DNA of 64,000 nt from Bolinopsis microptera. Its lineage: Eukaryota > Ctenophora > Tentaculata > Lobata > Bolinopsidae. This document shows positions 10,162 through 21,200 of the stretch, piece by piece. The notes beneath the pieces were generated by a model. It was not told the origin of the DNA and did not search any database. It saw only the letters and a list, made by a program, of their open reading frames with translations. The first letter of the stretch is position 1; every line of letters begins with the position of its first letter. Where the stretch lies: assembly GCF_026151205.1 (NCBI RefSeq), contig NC_087079.1, forward strand, positions 4,049,230-4,113,229, in the 5' to 3' direction. The position numbers and the translations under genes are program-made.

Positions 10162-12425
10162 ATGATCAGACAATCTATAAATCGGCTTCAGCCGAGATCT
10201 ACTTTAAAATGTTGCCGTGTTTTACCAAGGACAGCTAAGCCATGTATAAGGATGTTTGCTACCAAACCATATCCGTTAAACAGGTCAAGACAACTTCTCA
10301 AGTATACAATCGATTTTTTGAAAGTCAATCTTACTGTTATTTGGACTCCTCTAAAGTCTTTTGGTTACCTGGGTGGAGCTTATGGAGTGTTTTGTGTCGG
10401 ATACTCAACTTTATCACCATCTGAGTGGAATCTCTCAGATCACAATGTTATGTTAACTGGAATTGTTCGCTTTGTTAGAACTGTCTCAAACGCTGCTTTA
10501 ATCATGGCTGTTTACAAATATTCATATTGGGGCGTGGTGAAACCGGAACAACCTGATGAAAACCCGTTTGGTAAACCAAATGGGAAAAATGTCGAGGAAG
10601 TTGAGCTGACACCAGAACAGCAGAAGTACAAAGAAATTCAACACAAGTTTTGGGAATTCGCAGCTAATCGTATTGCTAATGTTATGCTAGTTAACGGTGG
10701 ATCTTACATCAAAATTGGTCAGGGTATGGCTACTTATTCATCTATGTTGCCTCAAGAGTTTGCTGCGGCATTGAAACCTTTATTGAGCAATATCTTTGAG
10801 AGGCAAAGTGGTGAAATAGAATACATGTTTGTAGAAGATCTTGGTGCACAACCAGAGAAACTCTTTGCAAATTTCAAACGGGACCCTATAGCAGGGGCTT
10901 CTATTGCCCAGGTTTTTCTGGGACAGACTCATTGTGGAAAGAAGGTTGCTATTAAAGTTCAGTATTTTGATATCGCTAAAAGGTTCAAGATGGACAAAGG
11001 AACTTGTCTTTTTCTTTTACGAGTATTAGATTGGTTTATTCCTGGTATCCCCTTCCTGAATGTCATGCCTCATGTTTTTGATAGTCTTAAAAAAGAATTA
11101 GATTTTGTTACAGAAGGCAGGAATTCTGATTCATGTAAGAATGAACTGAAAGATTTGGATTTTATGTACGTTCCTGCAGTTCATTGGAAACTGACCAGCA
11201 AGCGAATTTTAACAATGGACTTTGCTGAAGGAATCAGTTTGACTGATGCTGAGAAAATTAAAGCTGCTGGCTTTGATACTAAAGAAATCATGACCAAGGT
11301 TATTCGAATATTCTCAGAACAAATTTTCAGAACTGGAAATATTCATAGTGATCCTCATCCGGGAAACCTAATGGTTAGAAAAAATCACCGAACTGGAAAA
11401 ACAGAGATAGTGGTGATTGATCACGGGCTGTATGAGCACCTGCCAACGGAGTATCGACAAGCATTTGCCTCCTTCTGGCACTCTGTAATCATTGATGACC
11501 ATGATGAAGTTCAAAGTAGTGGTAAAATACTTGGGCTAAATTTTCCTGACATGATGGCCACCCTTTTGTTTTTCCAACCCTACGGTAAAATGAAGGAGTT
11601 GGGTTTCGGAGGGATGCATGGTGAGCGTAGAAAGAAGGTGATAGACATGAATGAAGAAGAAAAGGAACAAATGGAGTTAATACGGCACATGGCACATGAT
11701 ACTCTTGACACCTTACCAAAGGAACTAGCTCTTGTCTTCAGAAACCTCCGTCTTATCCAGGTATTGCATATTTTACATAGTTTCCCCCTTCTCAGTTTAA
11801 AAAAGTAAGTTGTGACTTACCACATCTTACAAGCCATAAGTGTGCCATGTTCCTCAACTCTGCCAGTATTTCGGGAGGACTAGCATCTTTAAACTTAATT
11901 AATGCAACTCGTTCCTCAAATTCGAAATCAAGAAAAACATTTGACAACCAGTTTTCTAATTCTAATCCTGAATCACGCCATCAGGGAATAAACTTATCGT
12001 TTGGGGTACCAATAAACAGAGTAAGACTCATGGCAGAAGTGGCCGTTAAGAACTCGAAAAAGGATGAAGATTTCTTCACAAATCTTCAATCACGGGTAAG
12101 CTGAACATTTTATACTGCAGACATTATTAAGCTTAAATCTACAAGCAAAGTTTCATCGTACATTTTAATTTCATACATTTAATTGCTTTATCGTCGGTCT
12201 AGCAACATTTTATTTTGAACACAATCTACCTAGATACAATAATAGGAAAACATAACGAATCTACTGATAATCGTTACTTTCCAGGTGAAGTTTGAGTGGC
12301 ATTTCTTTGTGTTGGACCTGAGGAACAGACTAATAGCCTGGGCACTGTGGCTGTATAGCTGCTTTGCTAAACGAGAAGAGGGAGCTGTCGATGTGTCACA
12401 AGCAGCTTTGTTTCTTAAAGCGTGA
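10162..12425 (+). CDS. ADCK5: ADCK5-like UbiB/ABC1 family mitochondrial atypical kinase
   Basis: Exons 10162-11760, 11985-12095 and 12285-12425, all phase 0, give about 616 aa. The N-terminus is arginine-rich and lacks acids, as a mitochondrial presequence should, and is followed by one or two hydrophobic segments. The UbiB signatures are all present: KIGQGMAT (the KxGQ motif), an alanine-rich nucleotide loop AGASIAQV, KVAIKVQ with the ATP-binding lysine, KELDF with E and N nearby (ELDFVTEGRN), SDPHPGN and IDHGL. The kinase tail (FRNLRLIQ, then GINLSFGVPINRVRLMAE) continues correctly across intron 1. The family is linked to mitochondrial lipid and coenzyme Q homeostasis. ADCK1 is the alternative; the stretches around KVQYFDIAKRF and VPAVHW fit ADCK5 better. 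Confidence 0.88.
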
Positions 12426-13202
12426 ACATGGGCTTTCAGATTTTAAACAACTTAGATCTACTCGTCAGATGAAACACACAACTGGTTCTATTTAGTTTTT
12501 CAATCATGTGCAAACTTGTAAATACTTGAGCTCTAGTATTTTTGTAACAGTTTACTTTCGTTACATGGACTTACTGATTAGAAATTTGTTTTATTAGCTC
12601 TATTGAAGGGCTTAACATGTGGAAATTTATTGATTTCCGGTTAAGACTATTTCGTGATCATAATGAAATCAGGGAGTATTATTTAAGTACATTGATAAGT
12701 GACCCAATGTTCAGCTGAATCAATTGTAGACCCTCACTCTCAGATATATTATTTGTAATTTTTAATTGTTATTAATTCCAGTTCTTTTAGTATTGCAGTA
12801 GGGTAATTGTTATTAAATTATGAAAGATAAAGGAGATGTTGAAAAGTAAGTTTTGATATGAGTTTATATGCCCTGAAATTTCTTAACGCAACATTATTGA
12901 TTATTGAAAGTTATCATCCAACTAAATATTCCTGAATCCTGACAACGCGAATTTCATATCCTTTACTAATATAACTATAAGTTTGTTTGCTAATGTTCGG
13001 TTATTGCCTTTGTAAATATCATTATAATGAAGCTCGTTTTGAATGTCGATTTATTTAATGCTTTCTACTAACCTGCTAACCTAGTAACTACTTCGATCCA
13101 CTTGAAAATGTATTATATTTATATTGTTCACTGTATCACATCTACTGAAAATCTTCCAATATTAATAATCTCCAAACTAATCTCTAATTATTCAGTGCCA
13201 CG
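12426..13202. other. Intergenic, nothing recognised
   Basis: AT-rich 3' flank of the ADCK5-like gene and upstream region of the sulfotransferase. A splice acceptor-like TTATTCAG lies just before the sulfotransferase ATG, so a non-coding 5' exon is possible. Confidence 0.4.
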
Positions 13203-14549
13203 ATGTCATTAGCTAAGGTAATTCAACGAATCAAAAAAGAATGGCAGATCATAGTAACAATCTTAGGAATCTACATATTTTACTACACGCTCACCTCAAT
13301 AAACTGGCCCAAAGCTCAGCGTCGTCTGAAATCAGACATTGATCCTGAAGTCCCAATAAAAACTGACTCATGGATCTACAACCCTGGGAAGGTCTATCCA
13401 CCTGAATGGTATGCAATACCCAAAAAACCAGACCCACAATGCAAGCCCAAACACAATCTACACTTCCTGCGAACACACCAAACCGGGACATCATCCATAA
13501 CGAACATTTTCTATAGATACGGTCAGGAACATGACCTGAAGTTTGTGATGAACGCTCTGAAACTCAACCTGAACTACCCGGGTAGGATTAACATGCACTA
13601 CTTAGAATCTGTGAAGCCTCCTCAGGGTTACAGTATCTTGTGCCAGTATTCCAGATTCCACAAGATGGATGCCCTGAGGATAATGCCGGATGGGACTATT
13701 TTTACCACCCTGCTTCGCCATCCTGTTGATCAGTTTCTGTCAGTGTTCCATAACCATGGCATCAAGGAAGAGATAAGAAATCTTCAACCCCATCATAATC
13801 CATATGAGGAGTTCTTTAGGAATCCTAAGAAAATATCCATGATGGCATCAGATGCTGTGTTTCACCTTATACAGAACAGCATGAGTTTTGACCTGGGGTT
13901 GAACCCTCTTCAGTTTCCCAACGAAACTGCTGTTGATGAGCTGATAAAAAAGGTTGATGAAGATTTTCATCTTGTCATTATCATAGAAATGTTAGACGAG
14001 TGTTTGGTTCTACTCAGACGACTCATGTGCTGGGACCTGAAACACATGATATACGTGAAACTCTCTGTAAACAACGAATACAGCAACGGGATAAAACCTG
14101 AAATACGGGAGAAGATTCTTGATTGGAATTCTGTCGATAAGAAACTCTACGACCACTTCTACAAGAAGCTGCAAAGAATCATATCCGAACAAGACGAAGA
14201 TTACCACAAAGAAGTTGCTATGCTAAAAAAGATCAACGCTGAATTTTGGCGGGAATGCTACAGCAACGTGTTACCAGTATTTGATGGCAACAAGATAGGC
14301 TACACACTGCAGGATACACATTCCGACAACAGGACCTGCAAGACCCTAGCTACTGATGACGTCACTCAGACCCACGTGATCGGGTTGAAGCAGTTTAAAG
14401 ACACTCTTCCTCCGTCAGACATTCTCATGGTCAGGAACCACATGCAGAACCTGGGTAAGTTTAACCCGGCTATGTTGAAGTGGGGTGATGTTTATAACGC
14501 ATTGGATCCTGATGATGCATATTATAAGTCTCCGTTCGATGAGTTGTAG
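13203..14549 (+). CDS. Gal3ST-type sulfotransferase, Golgi type II membrane protein
   Basis: 448 aa in one exon. A short basic cytosolic tail and one membrane segment (about residues 15-33) give type II Golgi topology. The PAPS 5'-phosphosulfate loop is at 87-101 (HFLRTHQTGTSSITN, the FxKTHKTGSST pattern of this family) and the 3'-phosphate site at 167-181 (FTTLLRHPVDQFLSV). This is the galactose-3-O-sulfotransferase / galactosylceramide sulfotransferase family, which transfers sulfate to galactose of glycolipids or glycans in the Golgi lumen. The substrate cannot be read from the sequence. Length fits the family (about 420-490 aa). The tandem duplication unit begins 321 nt downstream of the stop. 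Confidence 0.85.
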   Translation: MSLAKVIQRIKKEWQIIVTILGIYIFYYTLTSINWPKAQRRLKSDIDPEVPIKTDSWIYNPGKVYPPEWYAIPKKPDPQCKPKHNLHFLRTHQTGTSSITNIFYRYGQEHDLKFVMNALKLNLNYPGRINMHYLESVKPPQGYSILCQYSRFHKMDALRIMPDGTIFTTLLRHPVDQFLSVFHNHGIKEEIRNLQPHHNPYEEFFRNPKKISMMASDAVFHLIQNSMSFDLGLNPLQFPNETAVDELIKKVDEDFHLVIIIEMLDECLVLLRRLMCWDLKHMIYVKLSVNNEYSNGIKPEIREKILDWNSVDKKLYDHFYKKLQRIISEQDEDYHKEVAMLKKINAEFWRECYSNVLPVFDGNKIGYTLQDTHSDNRTCKTLATDDVTQTHVIGLKQFKDTLPPSDILMVRNHMQNLGKFNPAMLKWGDVYNALDPDDAYYKSPFDEL

Positions 14550-14870
14550 GTGCAGGTGATGACTAACTCGACTTAGGGTGGCTTCAATGTCCGAGCAGAT
14601 ATGATGTTTCTCCAGATCTGTCTATCCAGCATGAGTTTGTTTATCTCCTTGCTGTTTCCCTCCGCAGAATGTCAATATACGTGAGGTGTAGTCTTCCCCT
14701 ACGCTGATGGCCGTGAAGGGGTTCCCAGGAGAAGCTGATGGATCAGAAATTCAGGTGATATCAGACTGTTTTTTATCCTGCTGTGCAGTGCGCATGATGT
14801 TCAACATGTTTTCATAGTAATATTGTATTTTAGTGCTGTTGATCGTTTTTTTATTGAAATACATGTGCCG
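14550..14870. other. 3' flank of sulfotransferase gene, before the duplication breakpoint
   Basis: No ORF. The sequence from 14871 (CCTATTTGTTACAG) recurs at 33526, so 14870/14871 is the left edge of the tandem duplication. Confidence 0.6.
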
Positions 14871-15214
14871 CCTATTTGTTACAGATTTGTTTCATGATGC
14901 GAATTATAATACTCAATTAATTTCATATTATATGATTATATTTTCGGTATCAAAAATTTGACGGCCATAATGCTTAAAATCATAATATTTATCGTTTTTA
15001 TTTGCAGACTTACAATATAATGGATGCATCAATTATTATTTTCGTTTAGTACGGTTTTATCATTTTACTGTGGTGTTCAACTCGTATAATAAAAAAAAAA
15101 GAATTTACGTCAGTATAAAACATGCAGTAATTTACAGTAATGTATATTTAATCTTTTGTACTTAAATAATATTTTGTTAAGTTACTGACCCCACTATCAA
15201 GGTATACAGAGAGA

Positions 15215-18200
15215 ATGGAAACTGATGGATTTGTATTGGTTAAACCTTCAAGAAAACGCAGGATCAAATCAAAGAAGTGTCCAGTGTTACCAGTAAATAA
15301 TGTTGATGATGAGTGGGATCATCCTCTGGATCTTACTAGTGTTATAAAGCAGGTCTTTACTGAGGGTGAGTGTTATTTTGCAGTTATTTTGCAGTTATTT
15401 TGCAGTTATTTTGCAGTTATTTTGCAGTTATTTTGCAGTTATTTTGCAGTTATTTTGCAGTTATTTTGCAGTTATTTTGCAGTTATTTTGCAGTTATTTT
15501 GCAGTTATTTTGCAGTTATTTTACAGTTATTTTGAAGTTATTTTGCAGTTATTTTACAGTTATTTTGAATCTAAGTAAACTATAGGTAAAAATATAATAT
15601 TAATCATAAGCTAAAATTTACTAATCTTTGTATTCTAAATGGGGAAAAAGAAGAAACATTGTCAGTCAGTCGAGAAAATTGTCAGTCAGGCTATGTGGCA
15701 GCTTTGTAGATGTTGTGACTATGCTAGTAGTGGTCCCAGGCTTGCGACTGGAATTGCGGTGTTAAATCGATTTAATGGTACCAACGATCCACCTCCCACT
15801 TGTTGTTTGGTACTTAGCATTAATAGTGTTAGCTGTAGCCATTTATAGCAAGAATCTTAAAACTAAAGGGGATGACAAGGAAAAGAGGAAGGAAAAAGAA
15901 TAACGGGACAAACAATTAATTAAAGTATTTATAGGAGCATTAGATATTGTAATTACAAGCTTCAATAATAAATCACTGACTTAAACTTCTAATTAAAATG
16001 ACACTTGGTACGCTCGCCCATTTTCACTGGTCAGTCTGAACTTCGGTTTAGCACGTTGTACACTTATTCACCTAAGTTTCAGAATTTGTTCAGTTTAGCA
16101 GAGTTAGTACCCGTGTTTCAATAAATCAAAAGATATCAGGGGAGTTCTTTAATAATGTTACGGTCATCTAGAATACCGAACTTCCTGAAAACGTTATCAT
16201 ATTTCCTCAGACAACGTTTAATGCCTTTAATCAGTCTATCACGGCTATATCCTCTATCAATTAGAATTTTGAATATTTTGTGAAGATGGGAGGTAAAGAT
16301 ATCCAATCTAGTGCTAACATTACCATATCTAAGAACTTGACTTGAAAAAACGTTGTAGCCAACCTCGGTTGGGATGTTACTGTGAGGAAATGTAAGGGAT
16401 ACAACATGAAAATTAAAATCATCAGTTTTGTTATACACTGATATTTCTAGTCCTTCTGTGGAAATATTAATATTTAAATCAAGGTAGTTAATGATTTTAT
16501 TATTGGAACCAGCTCGCTCCATCTCCAATGAATTAGGATAAATATCTTTAATCAATTTATGAAAGTAAAGGTAGTTAATAATAGATAAATCGTCAACATA
16601 TCGTTTATTATTGGATAATATCTTTGCTAATCCCATTTTCTTTTCCTGAAGTAAACGTTTCATATAATTAAATTCCTTTTTGCCAACAGTGAGATCAGCT
16701 ATAGGGGAACTTGAATTTCCACCCATAGGAATACCCTTGGTTTGTATGAATACAATCCCACCGAAGACGACATAAGTGTTATAAATAATAAATTGAACAG
16801 CCTCTTTTAGGTCATCTTGACTAAAGCAGGCATGACAATCATAGGTTTTATTGGAAAAGAAACATGTATTACTGTCTCTTTTAGAAATACAAATATATCT
16901 ATTACGGTCTGAAAATATTAAATCAACAACTTCATTAATCATATTCTCTACTTCAATCAAGTCTAATCTGGTATAAAGAGTAGTAAAATCATATACTTGT
17001 ATATTATAAACATCGCTATTTTTGATAGCTTCAAGGAATTCACTTGAGGAATCTATGCTCCAAAACATGTTTATACCGCTGTTGTTGTAGATTGCCTCGC
17101 AGTATTTCTTGAAGTATTTCCTCAAAAGTTTCAGACAACAGTTAACTTGGACGTTAAGTTGTTTCGTAACGCAAAAACGGGCACCTGCAATGAACCTCGC
17201 CTTGTAAGGGTTCTTATGAAGCTTAGGGTTCCAGAAGATGCGTGCTAGTCGCAAGTTTTTATCTTCAACTTGTACATTAAATCTCTCCTTTAGACTCTCA
17301 GATATTTTATTGACATAATGAGTCTCGTCTTCGCTACAGGGTTTATATGTATCATTACCTATACATTCTAGAGTATTAGGATCAAAACCCATTTCATTGA
17401 CAAGAGTTTTTACATAAAACTTTTTACAAATAAATGAAAAATTACCAGAAGCTTTGTCGATACTACAAATAATGTATTTACTTTTCAGCAATTTAAGACT
17501 TCTTTTAACATCATCTTTTTCCAGTGTGTTTTCTTTTATTTCAAATGTTTCAGGAAAGTTTTTCTTGTAATATTCAATACGATTGGAAACTATTGATAAC
17601 ACTTTTTCCTTCCAATCGCTGAACTTTACTTCTTTTTGACAGTACTTTCTACTTTTTGATTTTATAAATTTATCGACAGCTTCGGTAACTGACATATATA
17701 TCTCATCTGGAGATTTAAATGTGGGAATTCTGTATTTACAACCGTAGGAAAGTACTTCCCTAAGTTCAACATTATCAACAATATCTAAATTACCAGTAAC
17801 TACATGTCCATGAGGAGGATAATTGAAAGGGGAGGAGTGACAATCGCATGGACTACCTAAAATAGATTTAATATCAGAAATAGAAAGTTTCTTTAAGAAT
17901 GAAGCATAGTTACAAATAGAAAGACTTATAGGATCATTATACTCATAATAAATCTGTAATGGTGTAAAAGACTGAATCAAAATGGGAAGCAAATCAATGA
18001 CTGAAGTGTCAGAGAAAATAGATTTTAGGTTAAGATTATCAATGAATTTGCAATTAAATGGAACAATTATAAATTCTCTATTACTGGATTCAGATTTGTT
18101 CTGATGGTATTTGGGGGAAAATGTTGAACAGAAAGAGGAACATACGTTGTAAATCAATCCTGAATTATTTTGACTCAAAGAGTAGAGAGTGTCTAAATCT

Positions 18201-21200
18201 GATAAGCTATAACATTTTAATGTTTTGTATATGGAATGTTCTGAAGAGATGTTATCTTTCAGCCTGTTAATATCAGACTCTATGGTATCCAGAGACTTCT
18301 TAGGCTGAACTTTCTTCTTTCCATTCCCTCTGCCACGTTTGTATCGAGCAATCTGTCCACTAAAATAATTCATAACCCGATCTTGGGAGATGTTGCCCGT
18401 TCCTTTCTTCTTGTCATTAAGACCAAGAGGGAATGCTGTCCCAAGCTTCTCAATCCAGTAATCCTCCAGGAGAAGTAAATCATTTTTGACATCGGTGGAC
18501 ATGTCAGAATCAACATAATCTACAATCTGTATGGAAGCATCTGAGAAGACGTGACCAGGAATATTAAAATGTTCATATAAAAATGTGGATGATTTGGCTT
18601 TGACACAATTTCTGTGGCCATTGACTCTTTTATGAAGTGGTTGAGTTGTTTCTCCAACATATTGTTTTTTACAGGTAGAACAGGTAATAACATAAATAAC
18701 ATTATTAGTTTTACAATTAAATATAAAATTTGTATGTCCAAAGATAAAATCATTATTAAAAGTACTGCTCCTAAATGTATTAACAGGATTAAAACTGTTG
18801 CAAGTGAGACAACCTCTACCATTGCAACATCTAAAAGTGCTAGAAAAGACATTACTAGGGGTTACCCATTTATTCAAGGATTTTGAGAAAAATTTACCAT
18901 TACGTTTAAGTCAAGAAGGTAACATCATCCCTTTCGGCGTTTCCGCCTAGACCCAACGACTCGAGATAGGCCAAGGACAACGGGTCGGACATCAACCTAT
19001 TGTCATGGGGCTGCCATGATTGGGCGGGCGTTAGATGTCATGAACCTAAATAGTTCTCCCACCGACGCAGTGTAGCCTGGCGAGATTCTTCGCGACCATA
19101 AAAATCTCTTAGAACCGGATCTTGCACTGCCGCTGTTTCTCGTACCGTAGCATGGCGGACAGCTCACGCCAGAAAATGAAATAAACAGGTAAATACAGGA
19201 TAAATCAGGAGATGTATGTACAACAACAAGACTTCAAGGAGGGCGCCCAAGAAAACAAAGATCAACCAAATCTCGGAACCAATGGCCGGGAGAGATATAA
19301 ATGTAATTATAGAGCAATATCAAGAAAAGCTATCAATTATGTATCCAACGGGGCGGAAGAACCGACCACCAGTACTTGATACCATGATACGGACGTAATC
19401 TAAGTAAACTATAGGTAAAAATATAATATTAATCATAAGCTAAAATTTACTAATCTTTGTATTCTAAATGGGGAAAAAGAAGAAACATTGTCAGTCAGTC
19501 GAGAAAATTGTCAGTCAGGCTATGTGGCAGCTTTGTAGATGTTGTGACTATGCTAGTAGTGGTCCCAGGCTTGCGACTGGAATTGCGGTGTTAAATCGAT
19601 TTAATGGTACCAACGATCCACCTCCCACTTGTTGTTTGGTACTTAGCATTAATAGTGTTAGCTGTAGCCATTTATAGCAAGAATCTTAAAACTAAAGGGG
19701 ATGACAAGGAAAAGAGGAAGGAAAAAGAATAACGGGACAAACAATTAATTAAAGTATTTATAGGAGCATTAGATATTGTAATTACAAGCTTCAATAATAA
19801 ATCACTGACTAAAACTTCTAATTAAAATGACACTTGGTACGCTCGCCCATTTTCACTGGTCAGTCTGAACTTCGGTTTAGCACGTTGTACACTTATTCAC
19901 CTAAGTTTCAGAATTTGTTCAGTTTAGCAGAGTTAGTACCCGTGTTTCAATAAATCAAAAGATATCAGGGGAGTTCTTTAATAATGTTACGGTCATCTAG
20001 AATACCGAACTTCCTGAAAACGTTATCATATTTCCTCAGACAACGTTTAATGCCTTTAATCAGTCTATCACGGCTATATCCTCTATCAATTAGAATTTTG
20101 AATATTTTGTGAAGATGGGAGGTAAAGATATCCAATCTAGTGCTAACATTACCATATCTAAGAACTTGACTTGAAAAAACGTTGTAGCCAACCTCGGTTG
20201 GGATGTTACTGTGAGGAAATGTAAGGGATACAACATGAAAATTAAAATCATCAGTTTTGTTATACACTGATATTTCTAGTCCTTCTGTGGAAATATTAAT
20301 ATTTAAATCAAGGTAGTTAATGATTTTATTATTGGAACCAGCTCGCTCCATCTCCAATGAATTAGGATAAATATTAAAAGTTATTTTGCAGTTATTTTAC
20401 AGTTATTTTGCAGTTATTTTGCAGTTATTTTGCAGTTATTTTGCAGTTATTTTGCAGTTATTTTACAGTTATTTTGCAGTTATTTTGCAGTTATTTTACA
20501 GTTATTTTACAGTTATTTTGCAGTTATTTTGCAGTTATTTTACAGTTATTTTGCAGTTATTTTGCAGTTATTTTACAGTTATTTTGCAGTTATTTTGCAG
20601 TTATTTTGCAGTTATTTTACAGTTATTTTGCAGTTATTTTGCAGTTATTTTGCAGTTATTTTACAGTTATTTTGAAGTTATTTTGCAGTTATTTTACAGT
20701 TATTTTGAAGTTATTTTGCAGTTATTTTACAGTTATTTTGCAGTTATTTTGCAGTTATTTTGCAGTTATTTTGCAGTTATTTTACAGTTATTTTGCAGTT
20801 ATTTTGCAGTTATTTTACAGTTATTTTACAGTTATTTTGCAGTTATTTTGCAGTTATTTTACAGTTATTTTGCAGTTATTTTGCAGTTATTTTACAGTTA
20901 TTTTGCAGTTATTTTGCAGTTATTTTACAGTTATTTTGCAGTTATTTTGCAGTTATTTTGCAGTTATTTTACAGTTATTTTGCAGTTATTTTGCAGTTAT
21001 TTTACAGTTATTTTACAGTTATTTTGCAGTTATTTTGAAGTTATTTTGCAGTTATTTTACAGTTATTTTGCAGTTATTTTGCAGTTATTTTGCAGTTATT
21101 TTGAAGTTATTTTGCAGTTATTTTACAGTTATTTTGCAGTTATTTTGCAGTTATTTTGCAGTTATTTTGAAGTTATTTTGCAGTTATTTTGCAGTTATTT

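Larger units (their letters stand above)
15570..20374 (-). mobile_element. Naiad-type Penelope-like element with pLTR-like tandem copy
   Basis: Minus-strand element inserted inside the 11-bp array. A full copy (19398 down to 15570) is preceded by a 5'-truncated copy (20374-19399) in head-to-tail order, giving a 976-bp direct repeat: 15570-16545 equals 19399-20374 with an offset of 3829 and very few differences (for example TTAAAC versus TAAAAC near 15970). This is the pseudo-LTR arrangement typical of Penelope-like elements. The encoded protein has the endonuclease before the RT, the permuted order described for Naiad/Chlamys elements. GC content is locally higher at 18900-19200, the 5' UTR. 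No hammerhead ribozyme core was seen. Confidence 0.88.

Noticed and set aside
15639-15848. 69-codon plus-strand ORF (MGKKKKHCQSVEK...) and its copy at 19468-19677
   Set aside because: Both lie in the Naiad direct repeat, antisense to the element's 3' UTR. Duplicated only because the repeat is; no domain and no splice or promoter signal.
18880-19398. Hammerhead ribozyme in the Naiad 5' region
   Set aside because: Penelope-like elements can carry them, but no CTGATGA...GAAA core was seen on either strand in the pLTR or 5' UTR.
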